Below, piece after piece: positions 51,437 through 60,232 of a stretch of 64,000 nt of DNA. The stretch is taken from positions 58,423 to 122,422 of the forward strand of contig QZKS01000064.1 of assembly GCA_003599865.1 (NCBI GenBank). The letters run 5' to 3'. The notes under the pieces were generated by a model. It had not been told where the DNA came from and did not search any database. It was given only the letters and a program-made list of their open reading frames with translations. How positions within the stretch are numbered: position 1 is the stretch's first letter; every line of letters begins with the position of its first letter. Source of the stretch: Desulfobacteraceae bacterium. Lineage in GTDB: Bacteria; Desulfobacterota; Desulfobacteria; Desulfobacterales; SURF-7. The position numbers and the translations under genes are program-made.

Positions 51437-52879
51437 TTATCCTTTCCGGCAGATACGAATGATCATTTCTTCCAGTACGATCTTGTGGTTCAATGCGGTG
51501 GTCTTCAATCGCATATCGGCTATGGACAGTGTTTCCAGAGCCTGGATCATCTCCTCTCCGGTAAAATTTTCCGCCTTTAACAGGGATTGAAACACCGGAT
51601 ATGGATTGTTCGCATTTTTCGCAATCAGGAGATCGGTATGGACCTTTTTTTTCCGGCCGCCGTTTTTTTGCAGCATGGCTTCATTCTCTTCTCCGGTTTC
51701 CAGCGCATTCTGCATTTCCTGGTCATAGGCAATTATGCCCGGCATCACGCTGTTTCGAAACTGGTCAAAGGAGATCCTTTTGTTCCAGTTCTTTCCGTAT
51801 TCGCTCTGGGAAAAGTCCTTCAAAATTAGCAGTTTCCGCATCTGATTGATGACGGCAGCCAGAATCTGGAGCGGGAAAATACCGGCGGAAAGAAGTGAGG
51901 CAAGGAAAAAAAGAGCCTGCTCGGTATTCCGGTCGGCAACCGCACCGGTAAGTTCATAAATCGGATCTTCCCGTGTCCGGTTCAGTACAGCAGCAACATG
52001 CTCGACAGTGATCCGCGGTTCGGTTCCGGAAAAATCAATCAGTTTTTTCAGGCTTCCGGCAAAGATGTTGAAATCAAATCCGGTATTCTCCAGAACACCC
52101 CGGTATGCGGCAGGGTCGATTTTTTTTCCGGATTCGGACAGGATCTGCTCCATGACTTCCTTCATCATCGTTTCCTGTATCTTCCTGTCCGCCATCCGGT
52201 TTCCCTTTGGTACGGAACAGTCGATGATCATGCCGGTTTTTTTAATGCTTTTAAAAAGGGTTTTCCGCTTGTCGATCTGATCCGTGGTAATGATCAGAAT
52301 ATTTCCCTTGGGAAAACCGTTTTCAATGGTGTCCTGAAGCATTTTGGCATAGTCGCGGTCAGGCGGTACGGCAAGGCTGTTTTCGGAAGCATACTGAAAA
52401 ATATCGTTGAAAAACGCCGTGTCCATTCCGTTCCGGACAACCTCCTGTATTTTGGGATTCCGGTTGTTCTCCGAAAGTTCATCAAAGGTCAGCCCCATGA
52501 CGCCCAGATAGCTTGCCATATGCTTTACGGCTTTTTTCATTTCATTCTTGTCATAAGCTGCTTTTGCCTTTTCCAGAAGTTTTTCTTCATCGGTTTTGGA
52601 ATAGAAGATTTTTGCATCCGTATAGGCAATCACTTTCCGTTTGGATAAAAATGAGAAGGTTTTCAGGGCTTCGGCAAGAGAAGATACGTTATCTTCCGAA
52701 CCTTCGATCTCCTCATAGTGGAAGCTTTTGTCGGAACCCGGAAGCAGGATATCCACAATCTGTTTAAAGACCGACCGGTACAGGTATTCCTCCCCGTATA
52801 TCAGGTATACGGGAAACGGCGCACCTTTCCGAAGTTCTTCAAGATACTGTTTCAGGTTTTGATAGGCAATATCCGGCAT
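51437..52879 (-). CDS. holA: DNA polymerase III delta subunit (HolA), enlarged
   Basis: Clamp-loader wrench subunit. 480 residues against about 340 in E. coli. The start (PVYLIYGEEYLYRSVFKQIVDILLP) and the AAA-like core (KGNILIITTDQIDKRKTLFKSIKKTGMIIDCSVPKG) are recognisable, as is the C-terminal collar region (LLSAGIFPLQILAAVINQMRKLLILKDF). Extra residues lie in the N-terminal domain (about 95-190, KTDEEKLLEKAKAAYDKNEMKK onward) and near the C-terminus (ENEAMLQKNGGRKKK). It follows lspA by 12 bp. Confidence 0.88.
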   Translation of the reverse strand: MPDIAYQNLKQYLEELRKGAPFPVYLIYGEEYLYRSVFKQIVDILLPGSDKSFHYEEIEGSEDNVSSLAEALKTFSFLSKRKVIAYTDAKIFYSKTDEEKLLEKAKAAYDKNEMKKAVKHMASYLGVMGLTFDELSENNRNPKIQEVVRNGMDTAFFNDIFQYASENSLAVPPDRDYAKMLQDTIENGFPKGNILIITTDQIDKRKTLFKSIKKTGMIIDCSVPKGNRMADRKIQETMMKEVMEQILSESGKKIDPAAYRGVLENTGFDFNIFAGSLKKLIDFSGTEPRITVEHVAAVLNRTREDPIYELTGAVADRNTEQALFFLASLLSAGIFPLQILAAVINQMRKLLILKDFSQSEYGKNWNKRISFDQFRNSVMPGIIAYDQEMQNALETGEENEAMLQKNGGRKKKVHTDLLIAKNANNPYPVFQSLLKAENFTGEEMIQALETLSIADMRLKTTALNHKIVLEEMIIRICRKG

Positions 52880-52891
52880 ATGATAACAGGC

Positions 52892-53389
52892 CTAATCGTC
52901 CATCGGCATTTTTTTGGCCAGAATATGATAGATGAATATCGCCATTCCGATGGAGATGGCGCTGTCTGCAATGTTGAATGCCGGCCAATGCATGTTCCGG
53001 ATGTACACATCCAGAAAATCCACCACTGTGCCGAACCGAATCCGGTCGATCATATTGCCGACGGCACCGCCAAATATCAGGGCAAAGCCGGATGCCAGCA
53101 TTTTGTGGGTATCGGGTGTGTTTTTGTAAAAATACAGAATAAAGCCAAGCGCGAGAAAAGAGACAAAAATAAAAACAAAACTCCGGACTTCAGGACTCTG
53201 GTTGGCAAAAAAGCCGAATGCGCCTCCGGGATTCAGGATGTGGGTAAGATTAAAAAACCCGGGAATGACCGGAACCGAATGGTACAGATCCAGATTCTTC
53301 TGGACGATGTATTTTGAAGTCTGGTCCAGTCCGGCAACAATCGCCGCGATCACCACCAACTTTCGATATTTGATCAGGTCTATGGTCAT
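52892..53389 (-). CDS. lspA: Lipoprotein signal peptidase
   Basis: Aspartyl protease of the inner membrane that removes signal peptides from prolipoproteins. 165 residues with four membrane segments. The catalytic aspartates are in GNMIDRIRFG and FNIADSAIS. GLDQTSKYIVQKNL and LTHILNPGGAFGFF fit the family. Lies between ileS (10 bp) and holA, the classic ileS-lspA pair. Confidence 0.95.
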   Translation of the reverse strand: MTIDLIKYRKLVVIAAIVAGLDQTSKYIVQKNLDLYHSVPVIPGFFNLTHILNPGGAFGFFANQSPEVRSFVFIFVSFLALGFILYFYKNTPDTHKMLASGFALIFGGAVGNMIDRIRFGTVVDFLDVYIRNMHWPAFNIADSAISIGMAIFIYHILAKKMPMDD

Positions 53390-53399
53390 GAATGCCCGG

Positions 53400-56210
53400 C
53401 TAATCCGTTTTCAGATCCAGCTCCGCCAGAGCGGTGCAGCATCTGGTGCAGATGGTTGGATGTTCGCTGTGTTGTCCGACACTGGGATCATAGATCCAGC
53501 AGCGTTCGCATTTTTGGTCGGAAGCCGCCTCAATCAGGATGTTGATCTCTTCCTTTGTTTCACCGCTAAACACATCTCCCTGAAGTTTTTCCCGGGTCAG
53601 CTGCACCTTGGAAACAATGAAGATGCTTTTCAGTTCGTTTGCGTATGAATCCAGCAGCGCAAACAGATCACCCGTTGTCTGGATGGTGATTGATGCATCC
53701 AGGGGATGGCCGATCAGTTTTTTCACCCTTGCCGCTTCCAGTGCCTTGGTGATTTCGCCCCGGACGATAATCATCTTCTCCCATTTCCGGGCAAGAGAAT
53801 CCTGTTTCCATTTTTCGTCCACAACCGGCAGTGCAGACATGTGCACACTTTCCTCTTTGGTTCCGGTTTCCGGCATATAGGACCAGATCTCTTCGGAAGT
53901 AAACGGCATGATCGGGGCCATGATTTTCACAATGGAATCCAGAATGATGTGCATGGCGGTCTGCGCACTTCTTCTCCGGATCGATTTCGGAGGAGATGTG
54001 TACAGCCTGTCTTTCAATATATCCAGATAAAATGCCGACAGATCCACCGTGCAGTAGTTGTAGAGGGCGTGATAAATAATATGGAATTCATAGGTATGGT
54101 ATGCCTTGCGGGCCTTGTTTACAATGTCGCAGAGCTTATGCAGGGCAAAACGGTCGATATCCGTCATTTCTTCCAACGAAACGGCATCCTGTTCCGGCTG
54201 AAAGTCGGAGATGTTGCCGATGATGAAACGGCAGGTATTCCGGATACGGCGATAGGCATCGCTCAACTGCTTCAATATGGCATCCGAGATCCGGACGTCA
54301 TCGCGATAGTCTGATGCAGCCACCCACATCCGCAGGATTTCAGCCCCATACTTCTGGATGACTTCCTTGGGCGCCACTACGTTTCCGACGGACTTGGACA
54401 TTTTTTTGCCGGCGGCATCCACTACAAAACCATGGGTCAGGACAGACTTGTAAGGAGCGCTGTTCCTGGTTTCAACCGCCGTCAGAAGGGTGCTGTGAAA
54501 CCAGCCTCTGTGCTGGTCGCTTCCTTCCAGGTACAGGTCCGCCGGCCAGGCAAGATAGTCTCTTTCCTCAAGCACTGCGGCGTGGCTCACGCCGGAATCA
54601 AACCAAACATCCAGAATATCAGTCTCTTTGACAAAAGAAGTGCTGCCGCATTTTTGGCAGACCGCTCCGGGCTCCAGAAATTCCGACACATCCTTTTCAA
54701 GCCATGCATCCGCGCCATGTTCATCGAACAGGGAAAATATTTTTTCGACAATGGTTTCGTTGATATGGATCGTATCGCATTTTTCACAGGTGATCACCGT
54801 AATGGGAACCCCCCAGGACCGCTGACGGGAAACACACCAGTCCGGGCGGTTTTCAATCATGCCGTAGATTCTTTCCCGTCCCCATGACGGAATCCATTTT
54901 ACCCGGTCGATCTCCTTTAAGGATTTTTCTCTTAAATTGGTTTTGTCCATGGAAATAAACCACTGGGGCGTGGCCCGGAAAATTACCGGTTTTTTGCACC
55001 GCCAGCAGTGGGGATAGCTGTGGTCAATTTTTTCTTCCGCCAGCAGTGCATTGTTTTCTTTCAGTTTCTGGATAATTTCATGGTTGGCCTTGAAGACAAA
55101 CTGCCCGCTGAAAAATTCGACATCATCCGAGAAACAGCCGTTGTCCTCCACCGGCGAATAGGCGTCGATGCCGTACTGGAGAGAAATCTCATAATCCTCC
55201 CGTCCATGACCAGGCGCCGTATGAACACAGCCGGTACCGGCATCCAGGGTCACATGGTCTCCCAGAATGATCATGGATTCCCGGTTATAAAAGGGATGAA
55301 CGCATGCTTTCCTTTCCAGTGTCTTTGCATCAAACTCCCTGATGATGGTATAGTCTTTCATCCCGAAGGTTTTCATGCACCCTTCCACCAGGTCTTTGGC
55401 CAGTATCAGGACTTCGCTGCCGGAAATTTCCACGGCTGCATAGATGAAATCCGGGTGAAGCGCGATGGCCAGGTTGGCCGGCAGGGTCCAGGGAGTGGTG
55501 GTCCAGATCACAACCGATGTCTTTTTGCCGGAAAGCTCCGGAATCGCATGATCAGAGCTGTCCTTCAGGGCAAATTTTACAAATACCGAAGGGGATTTGT
55601 CGTCGGCATATTCGATTTCCGCTTCCGCCAGGGCGGTTTTGCAGCTGCAGCACCAGTGAATCGGTTTTTTGCTTTTGAACAGGCTTCCCTGCAGGGCGAA
55701 CTTACAGCACTCTCTGGCAATAATCGCTTCATAGCGGTACTTCATGGTCAGATAGGGATTGTCCCACTCCCCCATGACGCCGAGCCGCTTGAATTCCTCC
55801 CGCTGAATATCGATAAAACCTTCTGCATAGGAACGGCATTCTTTCCGGATTTCAACCTGGGTCATGCCGTTCTTTTTGGAACCAAGCTTCTGGTCCACAT
55901 TATGCTCAATGGGGAGACCGTGGCAGTCCCAACCGGGAACATAGGGGGCGTCGAACCCTTCCATCTGTTTGGAACGGACAATGATGTCTTTTAAAATTTT
56001 GTTCATGGCCGTGCCGATATGAATATGACCGTTGGCATAGGGAGGACCGTCGTGGAGGATAAACTTGTCTTTTCCTTTGGAGGCTTTCCTGATTTTTTCA
56101 TATAAACGGTCTTTTTCCCATTGTTCCAGCTGGACCGGTTCTTTGCCGGCTAGACTGGCTTTCATGGGGAATTGGGTGTTGGGAAGGTTTAACGTGTTTT
56201 TGTAATCCAT
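53400..56210 (-). CDS. ileS: Isoleucyl-tRNA synthetase
   Basis: 936 residues, full length. Class I motifs: GHIHIGTA (about 61-68) and KKMSKSVGN (about 600), [16 protein letters not shown] in the editing/CP1 region, and the C-terminal zinc-binding motif CERCW...[13 protein letters not shown] lies just before the ATG. First gene of the ileS-lspA-holA unit. Confidence 0.97.
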   Translation of the reverse strand: MDYKNTLNLPNTQFPMKASLAGKEPVQLEQWEKDRLYEKIRKASKGKDKFILHDGPPYANGHIHIGTAMNKILKDIIVRSKQMEGFDAPYVPGWDCHGLPIEHNVDQKLGSKKNGMTQVEIRKECRSYAEGFIDIQREEFKRLGVMGEWDNPYLTMKYRYEAIIARECCKFALQGSLFKSKKPIHWCCSCKTALAEAEIEYADDKSPSVFVKFALKDSSDHAIPELSGKKTSVVIWTTTPWTLPANLAIALHPDFIYAAVEISGSEVLILAKDLVEGCMKTFGMKDYTIIREFDAKTLERKACVHPFYNRESMIILGDHVTLDAGTGCVHTAPGHGREDYEISLQYGIDAYSPVEDNGCFSDDVEFFSGQFVFKANHEIIQKLKENNALLAEEKIDHSYPHCWRCKKPVIFRATPQWFISMDKTNLREKSLKEIDRVKWIPSWGRERIYGMIENRPDWCVSRQRSWGVPITVITCEKCDTIHINETIVEKIFSLFDEHGADAWLEKDVSEFLEPGAVCQKCGSTSFVKETDILDVWFDSGVSHAAVLEERDYLAWPADLYLEGSDQHRGWFHSTLLTAVETRNSAPYKSVLTHGFVVDAAGKKMSKSVGNVVAPKEVIQKYGAEILRMWVAASDYRDDVRISDAILKQLSDAYRRIRNTCRFIIGNISDFQPEQDAVSLEEMTDIDRFALHKLCDIVNKARKAYHTYEFHIIYHALYNYCTVDLSAFYLDILKDRLYTSPPKSIRRRSAQTAMHIILDSIVKIMAPIMPFTSEEIWSYMPETGTKEESVHMSALPVVDEKWKQDSLARKWEKMIIVRGEITKALEAARVKKLIGHPLDASITIQTTGDLFALLDSYANELKSIFIVSKVQLTREKLQGDVFSGETKEEINILIEAASDQKCERCWIYDPSVGQHSEHPTICTRCCTALAELDLKTD

Positions 56211-56292
56211 GGATCCTCCGGCAATATGTAAAATATTCGGGCGGAAACACCCGAATTGATCATTAATAATCCGTACTGAAAAGTTTTAAACA

Positions 56293-56979
56293 CTATGGCA
56301 AATTGTCGTCTTGTGTCAAGGGAATAGTGGGCGGGTCAAGAATAATCAGGGTTCGAATCGAACCCTGGAACGGAAGCGTATAAGTCTCCACAATCGGTTG
56401 TCTGCATGGGGTATCCATCGATTGCAGCTCGGCTTCCCCTTTCTGACTCTTCATGGCAATCAGCCGTCCGGTCGGATTCAGGAAAGGACTTGCCAGTCCG
56501 GCAAAACGTGAGAGCTCGGTAAAGGCCCGGCTGATGGCAAAATCAAATGCATTTTGATACCGGGGATCTTTGGCCAGGTCTTCAATGCGGGCATGAACCG
56601 CCTCGATTTTTTCAAGATTCAGCGTGCGGATTACATGTTTGATGAAGTTCACTTTTTTACGGGAAGAATCCACGAGGGTCATGGAGATGGACGGCCGCAT
56701 GATTTTCAAGGGTATGCCCGGAAAACCGCCGCCTGTGCCGATATCGATCAAAGAAGCTTGATCCGGTATCCTGCAGGACGGAACAATGGAATCGATAAAG
56801 TGTTTGATGGCAATATCGGCCGGATCGGTGATGGCGGTGAGGTTTGTTTTCCGATTCCACTTCATCAGCTCCTCGGCATGAACCGCCATCATTTCCGCCT
56901 GCCGATCCGTGACCGGCATTCCGAACCCCGCGGCTCCTTTTTGGATGATGGATTTCCAGCTGTCGGTATGAAATGTCAT
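56293..56979 (-). CDS. rsmG: 16S rRNA (guanine527-N7)-methyltransferase RsmG
   Basis: 228 residues. SAM-binding motif SLIDIGTGGGFPGIPLKI, RKVNFIKHVIRTLNL and FDFAISRAFTELSRF match RsmG/GidB, which methylates G527 of 16S rRNA. It follows the CoA hydrolase-GNAT gene by about 20 bp on the same strand. Usually found near mnmG or parAB, which are absent here. Confidence 0.93.
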   Translation of the reverse strand: MTFHTDSWKSIIQKGAAGFGMPVTDRQAEMMAVHAEELMKWNRKTNLTAITDPADIAIKHFIDSIVPSCRIPDQASLIDIGTGGGFPGIPLKIMRPSISMTLVDSSRKKVNFIKHVIRTLNLEKIEAVHARIEDLAKDPRYQNAFDFAISRAFTELSRFAGLASPFLNPTGRLIAMKSQKGEAELQSMDTPCRQPIVETYTLPFQGSIRTLIILDPPTIPLTQDDNLP

Positions 56980-56999
56980 AGGGGAAAGAGAAAAAACGG

Positions 57000-58895
57000 T
57001 TAGGTGTTTTTCTTGCGTTTGGGTTTTGAATGACTGAAATCCATCAGAATTTCAACTTCCGTATCTTTTGTGATGACCCGGGCATTGGGATACCGTTTGG
57101 TAAACACATGCAGCATGGCCGTGTTTTCTTTCAGCACGGTGGCCATAAACTGTTTGTATCCGTTTTCAATGGCAATGTCTTCCAGCACCTCTATCAGATA
57201 GGAGGCAACACCCTTGTTCTGATAATCCTCCCGCACGACAAAAGCAATTTCGGCAATGGTATCGTCTACATTCGCATAGGTTCCAATGGCGATGATGTCT
57301 TTGTATCCGCCCTTCTGAACCAGTCCGATAATGGACATGTTTTTCCGGTAATCCACGGACGCCCATTGCCGTTGAACCATCTCATGAGAAAATATGCTGA
57401 TTTTATAAAAAAACCGCGAATAAATCGTTTTGTCCTGCAGGGAATAGAAAAAATTCCGGGAAGAAAACTCATCCGTGGGCAGAATCGGCCTGAACTCTAT
57501 GGTTTTTCCGCCTTTGACCTTCAGGGAACTCTTATACCCCTCCAGGAACAGCAGGTCTTCCTGGGTCGGCGGAAGCTGATCGGCAAATATATAATGGTGC
57601 TTTCTGGCTTCACGCACCAGCCCGTCCCGGAATTTGGGATGGGCGATCTGGGCCAGCTCCATGACCCGCTGATAAATGCCCTTGCCCTGCAGCTCGGCAA
57701 TACCATATTCGGTGATGACGAAATTCACATCCCCGCGGGTGGTGGCCACCCCTGCCCCTTCGCTTAAATGCGAAACAATCCTGGATACCTTTCCCCGCTG
57801 GGCGGTTGACGGCAGGGCGATGATGGAAAATCCGCCCTTTGACATGGAGCTGCCCCGGAGAAAATCAACCTGATCCCCGATACCGCTGTAAAACATGTAG
57901 CCCACGGAATCGGTGCAGACCTGGCCGGTAAGGTCAACCTCCAGTGCGGAACTGATGGAAATCAGGTTGTCATTTCTGGCAATCACCGTGGGATCATTGA
58001 CGAATTCCGATGACCGGAAGTAGAACATGGGGTTGTTGTCGACATAGTTATAAATTTTTTCCGACCCCATGCAGAGGGATGCCACCACACGTCCGGGCAG
58101 AAGTGATTTCCGTTTGTTGGTGATCACATTTTTTTCAAACAGGGGCAAAAAGCCGTCCGTAATGACCTGGGTATGGATCCCGAGGTCCTGTTTCTGATCC
58201 AGGTATTTCAGGATTGTGTTGGGCAGCTGTCCGAATCCGATCTGAAGTGTCGCCCCGTCATCAACAAGCTGCGAAACATAATGGCCGATCCGCAAGGCGA
58301 TTTCATTGTCTTTTGAGGGAGGGATATTGGTGACGATCGGCTCCGGATGATTTACACAGTAATCGATTTCATCCATGTGAACAAAGCTGTCCCCCCAGGT
58401 TCTGGGCATCATGGGATTGATCTGCGCGATCACCATCGCCGCATTTTCCATACCGGACCTGGTAATGTCAACGGAAATACCCAGACTGCAATATCCGAAT
58501 TTATCCGGAGGGCTGACCTGAATCAGCGCGGTATCAATACCGATCCTCTGGGTGGAAAACAGGTGCGGAATCTGGGAGAGATATGCGGGAATATAGTCGA
58601 TTTTTCCCTCAAAAGCCGCTTCACGAAGGGGTTTGCTGATAAAGAACAGCTTCAGGGAGAAACGTTCCAGAAAAGACGGGTCATTCACAAATTCCGACAA
58701 GGTAAAAGAAAGCATCTGATACATGGTGATATCCTGCTTTGATGCGTCTTTAACCAGTGTCCGTATGAGATGCTGCGGCTCCCCGCATCCGGTCCCGATA
58801 AAAATCCGGCTTCCGCCCCTGATTTTGGAAATCGCCTCATCGGCGGTCACCAGCTTGTCCTTGCAGTGGTCCGCCAGCCAATCCTTGTAAACCAT
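57000..58895 (-). CDS. Acetyl-CoA hydrolase/transferase fused to a GNAT acetyltransferase
   Basis: 631 residues. The first about 450 belong to the acetyl-CoA hydrolase/CoA-transferase (class I) family: GGSRIFIGTGCGEPQHLIRTL, LQIGFGQLPNTIL, FYRSSEFVNDP-like stretch and GGKGFSIIALPSTA-type glycine-rich loop. The last about 150 form a GNAT domain (IAEIAFVVREDYQNKGVASYLIEVLEDIA). Fusions of this kind are typical of Desulfobacterota and may allow acetyl-CoA use and protein acetylation to be linked, by inference. GGAG lies 9 bases before the ATG. rsmG follows. Confidence 0.85.
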   Translation of the reverse strand: MVYKDWLADHCKDKLVTADEAISKIRGGSRIFIGTGCGEPQHLIRTLVKDASKQDITMYQMLSFTLSEFVNDPSFLERFSLKLFFISKPLREAAFEGKIDYIPAYLSQIPHLFSTQRIGIDTALIQVSPPDKFGYCSLGISVDITRSGMENAAMVIAQINPMMPRTWGDSFVHMDEIDYCVNHPEPIVTNIPPSKDNEIALRIGHYVSQLVDDGATLQIGFGQLPNTILKYLDQKQDLGIHTQVITDGFLPLFEKNVITNKRKSLLPGRVVASLCMGSEKIYNYVDNNPMFYFRSSEFVNDPTVIARNDNLISISSALEVDLTGQVCTDSVGYMFYSGIGDQVDFLRGSSMSKGGFSIIALPSTAQRGKVSRIVSHLSEGAGVATTRGDVNFVITEYGIAELQGKGIYQRVMELAQIAHPKFRDGLVREARKHHYIFADQLPPTQEDLLFLEGYKSSLKVKGGKTIEFRPILPTDEFSSRNFFYSLQDKTIYSRFFYKISIFSHEMVQRQWASVDYRKNMSIIGLVQKGGYKDIIAIGTYANVDDTIAEIAFVVREDYQNKGVASYLIEVLEDIAIENGYKQFMATVLKENTAMLHVFTKRYPNARVITKDTEVEILMDFSHSKPKRKKNT

Positions 58896-58922
58896 CAGAA
58901 ATATCTCCGCATACAGTGCGTG

Positions 58923-59279
58923 TTACCGCTGAATGTTGTCTACCTTATCCGCCGGAAATTTTTTGGACTGTTTGTCGATGAACGTCAACTGGCTGACAAA
59001 ATTATCCGGGAATTTCCTGGCAGCCTGCCCCTTGATCACGTTCATTTCCTGATCGGTAATCAACTCATTCCGGTATTCCTGAACCTTGAAATAGGCTTTT
59101 GTCTGCAATGAGATCAGGCGCTGCTGCAATACTTCATTACCAGGATAACGTTCTTTTGCCTGTGACTGGATTTTGGACCGGACCTGGTCAGGCAGATAAT
59201 CTGCCGCATCTGCACTTGAAAATGAAACAACCAGTGAAAAAAGAAGCAGCATGGTTATCGAGAAAACTGTTTTTTGCAT
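58923..59279 (-). CDS. Small exported protein of unknown function
   Basis: 118 residues from ATG 59279, with GGAGG 5 bases upstream; the extension to 59318 is rejected. Signal peptide (TVFSITMLLLFSLVVSFSSADA) then a helical, charged region with YPGNEVLQQRLISLQTKAYFKVQEYRNE. Probably periplasmic. It lies 27 bp before the CoA hydrolase-GNAT gene on the same strand. No family was recognised. Confidence 0.7.
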   Translation of the reverse strand: MQKTVFSITMLLLFSLVVSFSSADAADYLPDQVRSKIQSQAKERYPGNEVLQQRLISLQTKAYFKVQEYRNELITDQEMNVIKGQAARKFPDNFVSQLTFIDKQSKKFPADKVDNIQR

Positions 59280-59400
59280 AACGCCTCCGGTAAATAGGAA
59301 ATCCAAAAAAGTAACCATTTGTTAAATAGGGATAATCTGTTTATTCCATCCCAGATATCATTGAAGCATTTGAATATCAAGCAATTGATGAAAAATGCCG

Positions 59401-59430
59401 ACAAAAAAAACCGATCGAATTCAGATCGGT
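59401..59430 (-). terminator. Bidirectional-looking intrinsic terminator after slyD
   Basis: ACCGATC and GATCGGT (59410-59430) form a 7-bp stem with a T-run on both sides (A-run before, T-run after on the plus strand). It lies 43 bases after the SlyD-like stop codon and ends that transcript; on the plus strand no gene ends here. Confidence 0.85.
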
Positions 59431-59472
59431 TTTTTTAAAAAAAATAATACCTGTCAGCCGTTGATGAATATT

Positions 59473-60027
59473 TTATTCTCCGCAACCGCAACCACGATCA
59501 CTGTCGCAGCCGCAATCATCTTCGCATCCGCAATCATCTCCGCTTCCGCAGCTGCAATCATCTCCGCAGCCGCATCCGTCGTGTTCCTGGGTCGGGGTGT
59601 CACTGATTCCGACCACTTCGATTTCAAATGTCAATGCCTCGCCGGCCAGCGGGTGGTTCAGGTCAAACGTGATGCTCTCGTCCTCAACCTTTATGATTTG
59701 AGCAGGTATCTGATGACCGTCCGGAGTGGAAAGCGAGATAATCTCCCCTTCCTGGGGATCCATCTCCGGAGGGACTTCCTGTCTGGAAATGGAATGAACG
59801 GCGTCTTCATGCCTTTGTCCGTATGCATCCTCCGGGGCAATGGTAAAGGTCTTTTTTTCATTCAACGACATATCCATAAGCTGGGCTTCAAAACCCTGAA
59901 TCAACTGCCCGGCACCCATCTCGATTTCAAGGGGTGGACATCCCTGGCTGGTGTCGAATACCTCACCGTTCTGCAAGGTTCCGGTGTATTCAACACAGAC
60001 AAACATGCCATTTTTAACTTTTTTCAT
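59473..60027 (-). CDS. slyD: SlyD-like FKBP peptidyl-prolyl isomerase with a ten-cysteine tail
   Basis: 184 residues from ATG 60027, preceded by AAAGGAG; the frame to 60093 is unsupported. FKBP core (VKNGMFVCVEYTGTLQNGEVFDTSQGCPPLEIEMGAGQLIQGFEAQL) with an IF-type insert domain (about 65-130), then a C-terminal Gly/Asp/Cys tail with ten cysteines in CGC and CSC pairs. Folding catalyst with a likely metal-storage tail. E. coli SlyD uses a His-rich tail for nickel; this one uses cysteine and no histidine, which suggests a softer metal. Transcribed alone with its own terminator. Confidence 0.9.
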   Translation of the reverse strand: MKKVKNGMFVCVEYTGTLQNGEVFDTSQGCPPLEIEMGAGQLIQGFEAQLMDMSLNEKKTFTIAPEDAYGQRHEDAVHSISRQEVPPEMDPQEGEIISLSTPDGHQIPAQIIKVEDESITFDLNHPLAGEALTFEIEVVGISDTPTQEHDGCGCGDDCSCGSGDDCGCEDDCGCDSDRGCGCGE

Positions 60028-60232
60028 GAAATGCTCCTTTGGATAAAAAGTAATAAGTTGCAAATAACATAGCCATGAAATCGGGATATTCAAGATGACG
60101 TTCGATTATTCTTTTTTGGGGTCATTCCGCGGTTTCCGAATATTTCCTTATTCTCATTTATCAAACAATGTTGTATTCCGGTTCGAATAGGATATGTTCT
60201 GGTATAAAAACAGCCGAAGGGGGAGAAAATTC

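Noticed and set aside
60080-60110. Near sigma54 box upstream of the SlyD-like gene (TGCAAATAACATAGCCA on the plus strand)
   Set aside because: Spacing between the GC and CC elements is 11, one base off, so it was not called.
60198-60214. Possible sigma54 box upstream of the 4HB-CoA dehydratase-like gene (TGGTATAAAAACAGCC)
   Set aside because: Weak -12 element, and the predicted start would fall after the ribosome site of the gene.
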